From NCBI RefSeq assembly GCF_954871325.1, contig NC_088776.1:13020052-13084051 (forward strand): DNA of 64,000 bases, given 5' to 3'. The stretch comes from Gordionus sp. m RMFG-2023. Lineage: Eukaryota > Nematomorpha > Gordioida > Chordodea > Parachordodidae. This document shows, piece after piece, positions 1 through 10,700 of this stretch. How positions within the stretch are numbered: the first letter of the stretch is position 1; each line of letters starts with the position of its first letter. A program made the translations under genes and the position numbers. The notes below the pieces were generated by a model. The model did not search any database, had not been told where the DNA came from, and saw only the letters and a list, made by a program, of their open reading frames with translations.

Positions 1-757
1 AATCGTTTTCTTTCTCATAAATTTTACAATGTTGGCGTGCTCCTACGATTAGAAAATCCAGGGTTCACGTATGATTCATATTTGACACATTAATTAATAG
101 CCATTGACAGATTTTAATTTTATGACATGGTTAAATCTAATTAAATTGAGATGTAATAAATGATAAAGATGAACCACAAAAAGAGGAGAATTAATATCTT
201 ATTTGCAATTTCCACTATAAATTTTATATGTTTGTCATACTGTTGTAGATTTACATTATATTTAATTTTATCTAATATCATGACAATATTTTTCGTTCTG
301 GGGCATGGGTTGGAATTCCTTTGTTTAAAACAAAGTTGACGAGTTTGGAATTGAGAAAATGAATTATTATAAGAGGGAGAAAATGTGAAGATTTACAATA
401 TTCTATATCCATTTTTTTTATTAAATTAGATAAAGAAAATATGGAGATGAAAATATTGAATATCAAATTGCAGGCCAGAATGAAAAGACAAGGAATACAT
501 AAAAATCGGATCTTAGAGTAATAGTATTATCAAGAAAAAATCTGAGAAAAAAAATGTGAAACTTAGAAGATAGGGATATGGAAAATCATTTTTCACTATT
601 TTATTTAATATCAGATAAAAAATTTACAAAAAGGATTTCTTAATAAAGAAATAAATTCAGGTTTTTATATTTATTTTCTATTCATTCACTATATTTATAT
701 ATAGATAATTAAATTACAAGAGTCCTCGCAAAATATATCAGATATTGTTAATAATCT
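1..757. other. AT-rich stretch without recognisable gene
   Basis: Very AT-rich DNA with only short open frames. I see no conserved protein motif, terminal inverted repeat or tandem array in it. It borders the LINE fragment that becomes recognisable at about 758. Confidence 0.5.
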
Positions 758-1323
758 TTGAGGGAATTAAACAGAAACGATGTATTAGTTTGCTGCGGTA
801 ATATACTGGGTTTGAAAATAGATAAGCAATGCCTAAAAAATGATGATTTAGATATCGATATCCCAAAGTATCTTACACTGGAAGTTTGGAAACAACTTGA
901 AAATTTATATAGAAATAAAATAATAGAACCATGGCTATGCCATGGGTGCCATACAGGGTTGCCAGGTCAAAATTTTCAAATTGCGGGAGAAATTTGATAT
1001 CATGAGGGAGAAATATAAAAATTGCGGTAGAAATATAAAAATTGCTAAAAAAAAATTCTTGCGGGCAGAAGGCTCGCAAACTCGGCCTTCGGCCGGGAAA
1101 TTGAATTGATTTAATTATCCGCTTATTATTTTTTATTTAGTTTATATAAATACAAAGTCGGTAACTATTTTTCAAAATAAAATAACATCTTGATTTATTA
1201 AAATATATTCATTTATAAAAAAAACCAACGATCTTTTTTAAATATAAAAGAATGTAAACAAGATAAAATTTTATTTAAAAAAACGATTTTAATTTTACAA
1301 TTAAAAATATATTTTATTCGAAT

Positions 1324-2245
1324 GTCCCGCAAAACAACCGCAATTGAAAATCTAACGTGTGTGTGTATTATAGGGACGGGCGCTTAATTATCACGTGTCA
1401 CGTTTAAATACATAATAAGGTACTCCAAAAATAAAAAATAATACAGATGAAACTAAAGTTGCGGCAATTATAATAACTTATCTTGTAGTACAACATTCAC
1501 AGAGATACTTATCATCACAATGTTGGTAGAATCTTTTTCCCATAATATTTAACGACTCTAATATAAATGAAAACCATACTTGTAGAACAAAAATGAGCAA
1601 GGCTATCAATGTTTTAGGACCTAAATCCAGGAGGTCAATTCTTGACGATTTGAATAATGGGCTTACATATGCAATTCTAACAGATGCATCTAATAAGGAA
1701 AGTATTAAAATATTCCCTTTGATCCTCCGCTATTTCATCAAAATTAAGGTCGTTTCAATAAAACTATTAAATTTTTTCCCCTCAAATAGTGAAAAATCCA
1801 AAGACATAGCTAATCATATAAAGGTAAATATAGCAGATTCGAGATTATCAATATATTACATGTCAGCTTTCTGATCTAATAATGCCTCAGTGAATTTGGT
1901 AAAAAACAGAGTGTATTTACAGAATTGAGTCAGCACAATGTTGGTTGCGATATGTTCCTAATACCCGCCATCGGAATTTTAAAATTTTATAAACCTTTAA
2001 AAAAATATTTCTTAAATAAAGATTATAAAAGCTGTCCTAATATTTTTAAAATCTTTTTCAATAATGAATGGCAGAGGTATATTTAGGAATGATTTCACAT
2101 GTAGAAAATCTACTATATGTACATGCTGTTAATGTGTAGTTGCAATCAGAAGAATCTTAACAAAGATTTACAAAATTATGCTGCAGATGTGTTCATCTTT
2201 ACAGTTAAAAATTGACAATAAATTTTATGGCGCCATTGCTAAAAC
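1324..2245 (+). repeat. Inverted duplicate arm of the hAT (plus-strand transposase piece)
   Basis: This arm begins with a subterminal-type segment (CCCGCAAAACAACCGCAATT) that matches the inverted right end of the same element. It then carries the transposase N-terminal region (open frame 1593-1874, starting MSKAINVLGPKSRRSILDDL) and broken pieces up to KIDNKFYGAIAK at about 2240. The partner arm is about 2750-4060 on the minus strand. The plus arm lacks the C-terminal dimerisation region and has internal deletions, so it is a degraded copy and not a second gene. Confidence 0.8.
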
Positions 2246-2269
2246 TTAATTATATTTTATTATTTGAGA

Positions 2270-3600
2270 TTTAAATAATAAATGTTTACCGTCGTTATTG
2301 AGATATTTATAAAATTCCTGGCATGACATATTATATATTTGTTTAACCATTACCTCGGCTTCAAATGTTGTTAAAGCAATACGATTTCTCTCCTTTTTCC
2401 AGACAGTCCTTATCAGGCTAAAAATGCGCTCGGATGAGGCAAAAGAGGTAAGGAGAAGGCATACTCGTATATTTTTTCCAAGTATGGGGATTTATCGTTA
2501 TTAAGAAAAAATTCTATCCATTTCTCCTCTGCTTTTAGACCATCTAACTCTAAGTATGAATCATAAAAAATAGAGAGAATTACAATCTCCTCAAACAAGA
2601 AATCAATGTCTTTCGGTATTTTTAATATATTTATTAATTATAAAAACCATCAATTGATGGTTTCTGAAATATTCTAAAATTGTCTTAATAAAAATATCTG
2701 CTTCATTTAAAAATGTATTAATTAGAGTATTATTTGAACATTTTAATATAATATTTTTAGCAATAGCGCCATAAAATTTATTATCAATTTTTAACTGTAG
2801 AGATGAACAGAGCTGTAGCATGATTTTGTGAATCTTTTTTATAAAGAATATTCTGATTGCAACTGAATATTAACTGCATGAAGTAGATTTCCTACATGTG
2901 AAATGAATCCCAAATATGCTTCTGCCATTTCATACTCGAAAAAAATTTTCAAAATTTTAGGACAGCTTTTAAATCTTTATTTAATAAAAGTATTTTTTTA
3001 AGGGTTTGTAAAATTTAAAATTCTATCGAAGGCAGGTATTAATGACAACCACCTGATAGGTATATATCGCAACAACTCACACCATTCCAAGTCAGACCAC
3101 TTCACCAACTCTTTTAATTCATTAACTCTTTTAGTTGATGACTAAATTCGTTAAAACATTTCATCACAATTATTTCGACATCCACAGTTAGTACATTTAT
3201 TGCCTTGCAAGAATTATGTAGTATATGGCATATACAGCCAATTGGTATTAATTCATTATTGTGCTGCCTCAATTCGGTAACTTTGGTTTTGGCCAAAATT
3301 TACAGAGGCATTATCAGCGTAGAAAACTGACATGCAAATCATTGATAACCCTGAATCAGCTATATTTACCATTATGTGGCTAGCTACATCGTTGGATTTT
3401 TCACTATCCGAGGAAAAAATTTTAACAGTTTTATGGAAGTGTTATTATTCTTGATAGCGAAGGATCAAGGGAAATGTTTTAATATTTCCCTTATTAGATG
3501 TATCTGTTAGAATTGAATATGGATGCCCATCTTTCAAATCGTCTAGAATTGACCTCTAGGATTCAGGTACTAAAACACTTGTGATAGCCTTACTCATTTT
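2270..3600 (-). pseudogene. hAT transposase remnant (ZBED/KIAA1586-like), minus arm
   Basis: Minus-strand pieces in order: MSKAI start region (about 3600-3400), CHILHNSCKAINVLTVDVE (about 3250-3180), a middle part with LKIDNKFYGAIAKN (about 2780), and the C-terminal hAT dimerisation segment SSERIFSLIRTVWKKERNRI (about 2430-2370). The CxxHxxHN-type motif and SSERIFS are hAT hallmarks. The frame is interrupted several times (the open frames are 2413-2598, 2603-2821 and 3114-3296), so no intact transposase is made. Mobility would depend on enzyme supplied by another copy. Confidence 0.8.
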
Positions 3601-4590
3601 CTGCCACAAGTAAGGTTTGCACTTATATTGGAGTCGTTAAATATCATGAGAAAAATATTCGACCCACATTGTGATGATATAGCTCTGTGAATGTTGAACT
3701 ACATGATTGATATAAAAGATTTCCGCAAATGTAGTTGCATCTGTATTATTTATTATTTGAGAATATTTTTGTATTTTGATATACTCCCCTGTACTGACTT
3801 ATATGAATGAAATGATGTTGATTTATTATTGGATAAAAATAAAACAGGATAGAAAGAAATTTACAAATTAGACGTGTTTTTGAATAAATATTTAAAATTA
3901 TTTTAAAAATATAAAAATCATCAATTAATGTCTCTCAAAATTATTATTTATATATTAAAAATGTTAAAATACATTTAAAAAAAATTGCGGGAGAAATTAA
4001 AAAATTGCGGTAGATTTTTGCTGGAGATTTCCAATTGCGGTAGTTTTGCGGGAGAGAAATGTCTGCGTGTAAACTAAAAAATTGCGGGAGTATCCCGCTG
4101 ATGGGGGGGGGGAGACATGGCAACCCTGGTGCCATATAGTGTTGAATGATGATTTATCAATCAATAGTCAAGGCAAGCATGCAAGGCATGCAGCAATTAA
4201 TTTAGCTATTAGCCGTTCTCTTACCAGGGCTCGAATACCAAACATCCTGGAGCCTACAAATTTATCATTAGATGATGGTTTAAGACCAGATGGCTAAACT
4301 TCCTTGCCTTGGTCTTTAGGGAAATCCTTAATTTGAGACTTCACATGCGTATCTTCTTTCCAAAAAAATTTAAATTCTAATCGGGTTGATATAGCCAAGA
4401 AAAAAAAACAATGAAATATTCCAAATTCACAAATTATATTTTTACACCGATCGTTATCTCTTCCTTTAAAGTTCTTAAAAAATATAGGCGATAAGACAAG
4501 AGCCCTTACATCAGAACCAAAAGAATTCTATTTTTTAAAACAAAACCTACAAATCACTATTTTAAAATATAATTACTCATGTTTTTTGGG

Positions 4591-5985
4591 AACTTGTAGT
4601 CCCTTATTCGTTTTTATATAATATTGCTTTATTTTATTTTATATTAGATATGTTAATTTTAATATTAATTTATTTCTATATATATTTTTAATTTAAAAAT
4701 AAATGACATGAGTATCATACGATATCTGCCTTAATTATTACCATTTCCTCTAAAAAAAATTTTAAAAAAATCGGAAAGAATATTTTATAATTAATGTCAC
4801 CAAATGCATTATTTACATAAATATATTTTATATAGTTAATGTCCTAATCATAATTTTTGATATTACAAATTATTTAAAACTCATCAAAAGGACCAGAAAA
4901 TATAAGTATATATTTAATTTGCAAAATGGGGGTACATCAATATTTTTAAAAGATAGTAATTTTTAATTTTATAATCTTGAGCGTTGTCATGATTAAAATT
5001 TAGGATTTTCCAAATTATTTATAAACTCGTCAATAAATATATGGTATTCATATAGTAAGGAAAATTAGTCATGTGCAGTTTATTTAAAAGACATATTTTG
5101 TTTTAAGGAAAAAATACCTTTTATTTCAAATATTCAATATTTTTTGAAAAAACAGTATGTTCAAAAACAACGTTTTTTTTGGAAAAACCTTTCGAAAAAA
5201 AACATATTTAAAAAAATAAATTTTCATTTTGGACTAAACAATGCTTGTTCTAAAAACCAGAGTTGTTACTTTTTAATGGATTTAGATATAGATACATCGC
5301 TTAAAATCGATCTAGATCCATATACATCATCTAAAAGCGTATATATATGCAGATACAATTATAATAAGGTCTATATACAGATACAATTTTAATAATGTTT
5401 CTATATACTGATACAATTATGAGGATATATCTAAATACAGAAACAATTTTTATTATACTTATATACAGGGTTCGCCGGTGCTTTCGAACTGAAACTTTTA
5501 ATATGAGAGCACAAAATATGTAAACAACATTTTAATATTTTATAAAAAAATAATAATAAAATGTCAATACCACTATTTTTATCTTTCCTTTGAGCAAATT
5601 CTCATTTAAAACGAGCATTTATTATTTTTTTTAAATTTGCATCAAATTTAAAATTTATTCATTAAAAGTTAGCGGAATATCTATAAAATTATTTTAACAA
5701 ATTATAAACATATTTATTTACTTGAAAAAATAATGTGCAATGGTATTGTTTTTATTTATTAATGGGCGTCATATATAATCAATTTATATATTCCTTTACA
5801 TGATAAAAATAGCTTTCACAATCTTGAACTAATATTTTTAGATTTAAATGATAAAAAAATTATATTTAATGAATATTTATTTCAATAGTTGCTGATATAA
5901 TATGTTATCAAGAGTTTATAGCAAATAATAAATTTTTTTTATATGGTAAAATTAATAAAGGTAAAGAAATATAAAAATATAATTT
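4591..5985. other. AT-rich interval with one minisatellite
   Basis: No supported gene. An open frame at 5144-5392 is low-complexity and runs into the minisatellite at 5352-5468, so I do not call it. From 5470 to the LINE I see only AT-rich DNA. Confidence 0.5.
5352..5468. repeat. Minisatellite, ~28-30 bp unit, 4 copies
   Basis: Units begin with GATACAATT at 5352, 5380 and 5410 and with GAAACAATT at 5440, giving spacings of 28, 30 and 30 bp. Each unit continues into a CTATATACA-like block. Confidence 0.7.
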
Positions 5986-6056
5986 GCGAAAGGGTAAGGG
6001 ATAAAAGAATGGAAACTAGGAAAGAGAAGGGAGAGAGAGAGCATAGACATAGGAGA

Positions 6057-6670
6057 TTATTCAATGGAAGAGATGAAACTTAGGTAATTAGAGCGAATGA
6101 TGGCGGTAGCAAGTCTTTGTCGTAAAAAAAGGGACTCTTTTGGCTGATCGGTTTTTTCCCGAATCCGTTTGCCTAATTCTTTAAAAAAACTTAGAGCTTT
6201 GCTACCGAAGGTGGTAAGAGTAGAGCAGGCGATAGGTATGAATAAGAAAGAGGGGTCTATGGAACTATATTTGATAGTTTTACGAGTTTCTGCTAGAGCG
6301 AGGGCATCGACGTTGTGGTTGGATGGTGCATTTGGGTCAATGCAGGTGAAGTCCCAGACTAGTAGCTGGCCCCTTGACCAAGGAATCAAGGACATTCCAT
6401 CAGGACGTTTTCCGTCGGATCTAAAAATGCCGGTCGGTTCAAGTCTTGATGGAATGCCTGCGGATTTGAGAGCGCGCAATATGATGTCATTGCAATTGGT
6501 GTGCCGTGGAAAACGGCCTCGGCAAAAGCGGCAATGGAGGCAATGTCTGCCCTTGCGATCGACGCTGGTTTCGCAATGTTTGCATTGGTACGGTAGAACA
6601 ATTTCGCAATTGAGCCGTAATCCAATGGCAAATCTTAGCTCGTCAGCGGTTGTTGGAGGGTATAGTTTCC
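6057..6670 (-). pseudogene. LINE C-terminal domain (zinc knuckle plus PD...D region)
   Basis: Downstream part of the LINE polyprotein, out of frame with the RT part. Beginning near ADELRFAIGLRL it contains CKHCETSVDRKGRHCLHC, IPSRLEPTG, SDGKRPDG and VWDFTCIDP, and ends with SYLSFISSIE before the stop at 6057. The same order of motifs occurs in the plus-strand fragment at 4137-4590, which confirms a repeated family and not a host gene. Confidence 0.75.
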
Positions 6671-7600
6671 AGAAACTCGTAACCCGATCCTTGGTTTAAT
6701 TGGTGAAAGACTGTGAGATCGTCGTCATGAAGGCTCGATTTTAGGTAAGCGACGGAGCCTTCATTGAGTGGAGTATCCCAGTCTCTCTGTAAACAGGAGG
6801 AGGGTCGAGGAGTGTTTGGGACAACGGAATTGTCCCAAATGGTCTGGGCTTCAGCTAATAATGGGTCAGGAAAGTGAGAAAGCTGGCTAATGTGTGAGTC
6901 AGATGAGAGGCGGGAGGCGATGAATCCACTGATGGAAAGAGTTAGAGGTGAGCGTAAGCCGATGCCCCCGAGCTTGCATGGAAGTGATGCTTGTAGCCAT
7001 GAATTATGGTTGAAGCGAAGATTAAGGATCTCTTCGGCAAGAGATTTGACGGAAGTTTCAAATGATTTTAGTGAGTCGGGAAATTTAAAGATTGAGGTGG
7101 ATCGAAGAGCGTAAAGAATTTTAGGAATGTAGTAAAAGTTTTTGAGGAGAAAAAAAGCTTGATGGCGAGGGAGAAATTTAGAGATGTTTTTGAAATGAAG
7201 TAAGCTAGATGATGCGTTAGTGAAGAAGTGATTAATAGATTGCAAGCCACCGACAGGTGAGCCGAGATGAGTGAGGGATGATAGCTCGGTTGTAAGGAAG
7301 TTATGGGTGAATGGGATGGAACAATGAAGTGGACAGATCTCGGTTTTTTGTTCATTAAGTGAAAGTCCAATTGCGGCGGAATGTGTATTAATGATGGCGA
7401 GGGCCTTGGCGACCTCGTGAGGGGAGCCGCAGAATATTCCGTCGTCGATGTACCAAGTGTGGAGTGGAAGATTGCAGTTGGTAGAAATGTTTTTGACCAT
7501 TTCGTTGATTCCAATGCAGAAAAGTATCGAGCCTAGAGGATCGCCTTGCTGGATCCCTTCAGATGATGAAAGTAAGTAGTTGTTGTTGGGATGGATGGCT
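6643..7600 (-). pseudogene. LINE reverse transcriptase domain
   Basis: The open frame starts upstream of EGIQQGDPLGS and continues through the YIDDG catalytic motif (two aspartates present) to YEFLETIPSNNR at 6643, where a one-base shift separates it from the C-terminal domain. RT motif A lies upstream in another frame. The catalytic aspartates of motifs A and C are all visible, so the loss of function comes from frame breaks and 5' truncation and not from active-site change. Confidence 0.8.
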
Positions 7601-7737
7601 TGGAATAGCAGGAGTGGAAAAATTGGGAGAAGGTGGGAAATGAGTGGTATATTTGTGGAAGAAAGTGGGAACGGCGAATAGAGTTGAAGGCGTTAGAGAA
7701 ATCAATTTTGACGAGGATTTCGTCACTAGGGTTGGTT

Positions 7738-10700
7738 TTATTTATATAAGTTTTAATATTTTGTAATATATATATATTTTTTAAATTATTTTATTAGTCT
7801 TAATATTTGTTAATATATATTTATTTAAATTTTATGCTCATGTCATGTGAGATAAAATGAATTCTACATCCAAATATTTTTATTTTTAAGATAAAAAAGC
7901 GTTAAATTCATAACTTCAAACCGTTAGGTATAGCTTTCGGTTCCTTTCGGTTTAAAATTTTATTAAGGTTTTGTTCCATTTTGGCTTTTTTTGAAGAAAT
8001 TCATATTGGTTCGGCTAAGAATTTATAACGGTTATTTTCGATTCGGTCCGGTTTTATAAATTTGATTTTTTAAAAAATTAATCAAACAAATACATCTATG
8101 TTAAAGGAGTAGCTTTTAATACTGAGCAAAATAACTTTATACCATTAGTATAATGATCTAGAAAATATATATATTCTTTAATTAATAATCTTGTTGAGTC
8201 TTCCAAAATCGGTCGATTTCGAATTGGAATATATTCAATGAACTATAATATGATATTTTAATGATTTTGATTTCCTTATTTGTGATCGTGTGGACACTTT
8301 ATCGTAAAGTTTCGTTTAATTCGCGAGTTCATTTCAATATAACTGTGTGAAAGTATGAATATAGGCCAGTCAATACATCAAAAAATTAGTTAGCTTCACA
8401 AATAATCACTCATATGTTTTTAGATCAAAATGTAAATCACGTTTTTGACATCTAAAATAGTTGAATAAGTTCCATAATATTTTGCTGCCAACGATTAATT
8501 TTTATTGTAGGTTATTATAATTTTTCATAAATCGTTAGAAATATTTTAGCGTTATAAAAAGCAACTGAGAAAACTCTAATAACCAGCCCTTTAAGATCAA
8601 ATATATTATTAAATTATCTAAAGAAATTATTGGAAAGAAATTAAATTCATATCAAAATAATTTTTCAATCACTACTACATTATATTTGTTACGATTCATT
8701 AATATTTCCGGAAAATATTAAATCTATATAAAATTATTCAAGAATATCTTAATACTATCGCTGATATTCTTTAGAGGTAATTTTTTTAAAGGAATTATTA
8801 CGGGATATTCAAATCAATTTTAGCAGATCATATTCGAAAGTTTGGTATCATAATAGATGATTTAATAATTATGTGAAGGGGGTTGGGCATGAGAATTTTG
8901 TATAAATTGTTTATATTCTATTCTGATTCTAATTGGAGAAATATATAATTTACGGTATTACATGGAAATTATAATAGCCGGTGGAAATCTTGATGAATTA
9001 AAATAATATATTCTATTCTTTATTCTAAATGGATAAATATCAACTTCGCTTTATTACGTGGTAATTGTACTACAAATTATATTATATTCTTATTCGTGAG
9101 ATAAATCAAACAGCATTCTTCCTATGGACAAAAAGATAATTTTTTAATTCTTATTATAAAGTCGTTCGAGGTATTACAATTTATTCTAAACAAGATAACT
9201 GGAATTCCATTTGCATTTATATTTCGTAATCATGTATTATCAATCCCCCCCTTAAAATTTAGGTTTAGTAATGGGGGGAGGGGGGGGGGGGGGTGTTGTA
9301 TTTACTTTATGCACTCGCATTTATTTTATTTGATTAGTAAATTTTTTTGATTAGTAAATTTTTTTGATTTACTTTTATTTAAAGAGTAAAAAAAAAGAGA
9401 AAAGAATATCATTCAAAATAAATTATAAGGTATCTCAATCAGCTGAAATACTCCTTAATTTGAAATAAAAAAAAGTTTGATACTTTTAGATACTTAAAAT
9501 AAGTAAAATTTTAATAATTTTATAAATTGGGAATTCCTTATCATCCCATTTCTTGTTTCTTCGATGAATTTTACTATCGATTTCTTTTTCACAAATTTTA
9601 TAGTGAGGAGTATTCTGGAGATAATTATTCAAAGTTTATGTTATATGATTAAACTGGAAACTGAATTTGTTATTTAAAATTAAACTACACAGAATTAGAA
9701 TTGAAATACTATTTTTATTTTAAATTTTCTCGACTTATATATAATCAAGTAAAACAACTATTCAAATTATAATGTGTATCTGTATGTACAATATAATAAA
9801 CTTAGATAAACCATAATTTAAATATATAATAATATTTTACGTTAATATGATAATATAACACGATAGTTTATTCAAATATGATAATATGCTAATTAACATG
9901 AATTTACTTTATTTAAATAATAACATATTTTCCCATTTTCCCTTAGAGAATCAGAAGGGAGGTCCTCCGGAAACAGATTCTTTATTAAAATACTAGTATC
10001 TAATTCAAAATATCGAAAAGATACAAAATAACAAATACATGTATCTTTTGCTGAATGAGAGTATCTTAAATATAAGATACTTTTATAAAATTATCATTAC
10101 CAATTAAATTAGAATAATACAATTTTTATTATTTATGGGTGAAGAACATAACATGTTCATATAATAAGAATGAATATTTACAATAATTAATAAAATATTT
10201 AATGATGAGCTTTTTAATAATCGGGTCTATTAATATTAGTTATAGACCATTCATGGCATAGACAAAGAAAGGAAACTAGTATTTTTAATGGGAGTTGAAA
10301 TATTAATTTGCAAAAGAGTATTTAAAGTAGATTATTTTTAAGATAATCGATTTTCGAAATATGATGAATGTATTGCAGTCAGAGTTGGGCAGTACCGCGA
10401 ATACTTTTACCTAAGATACAAGATTCTTGTGTATCTTGTACACAGTATCTTTTTGACATTTTTAATAATATACTAGTATCTGTATCTAAAATCCTTTATT
10501 CTGAAAAGAATCTTGTATCTTTTTCATTTTGATTTACTTGACAAAAGATACAGATACAGATTCTTTTTAATATTCATGTTTAAAATTTTACATATAACAG
10601 TATATATCTAATTTTCTTCGAGAATCTTATATTAATTTCCTTATTTATTTTTCACCATATTTTATATATAATGACAACCAAAATTAACTGGAAAATTTAC

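Larger units (their letters stand above)
954..4128. mobile_element. Palindromic hAT transposon, copy 1
   Basis: Ends are CAGGGTTGCCAGGTC on the left and the inverse of CAGGGTTGCCATGTC on the right, flanked by a perfect 8-bp duplication GTGCCATA (946-953 and 4129-4136), diagnostic of the hAT superfamily. Subterminal TTGCGGGAG/TTGCGGTAG motifs recur near both ends and look like transposase-binding sites. The inside is unusual. A broken transposase runs on the minus strand (about 3600 to 2270), and an inverted, shortened copy of the same right-hand half sits on the plus strand (about 1324-2245). A second member with the same layout lies at 51430-54406. A poly-G run occurs near the right end (about 4102-4112). 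Confidence 0.88.
758..4590 (+). mobile_element. LINE C-terminal fragment, split by a hAT insertion
   Basis: A plus-strand remnant of the LINE family also present at 6.0-7.7 kb. The left part (758-945) is an open frame ending in PWLCHGCH. The right part (4137-4590) resumes with GKHARHAAINLAISRSL, then IPNILEPTN and GLRPDG, then a WSLGKSLI*DFTC segment. These match, in order, the zinc-knuckle and RPDG...WDFT region of the minus-strand LINE at 6057-6660. The reading frame is broken by stops soon after GLRPDG, so this is a dead copy. It is divided by the hAT at 954-4128, whose 8-bp target duplication GTGCCATA lies on both sides. Only the C-terminal part is present; no reverse transcriptase motif is visible here. 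Confidence 0.7.
5985..7737 (-). mobile_element. 5'-truncated LINE with reverse transcriptase and C-terminal endonuclease-like domain
   Basis: Non-LTR retrotransposon reading right to left. RT motif A (LVKIDFSNAFNSIRR) is near 7690-7735, motif B (EGIQQGDPLGSILFC) near 7535-7560, and motif C (WYIDDG) near 7440. An RT thumb-like region follows to about 6680. Next comes a Cys/His knuckle CKHCETSVDRKGRHCLHC (about 6590) and a segment with EPTG, KRPDG and LLVWDFT (about 6440-6350). A PD...D spacing after a zinc knuckle resembles the restriction-like endonuclease of R2/NeSL-type LINEs; that assignment is inference. The element is 5'-truncated at about 7737, before the RT fingers. Two frameshifts are apparent, near 7590 and near 6675, so it is dead. 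The left (3') boundary is approximate. Confidence 0.82.

Noticed and set aside
5144-5392. 82-residue frame rich in Lys/Phe/Tyr
   Set aside because: Low complexity, runs into the 5352 minisatellite, and has no recognisable motif.
6169-6699. 176-residue plus-strand open frame
   Set aside because: It is antisense to the LINE C-terminal domain, which has recognisable motifs on the minus strand.
7068-7514. 148-residue minus-strand open frame
   Set aside because: Shadow frame of the LINE reverse transcriptase, which lies in a different minus frame with the YIDDG motif.
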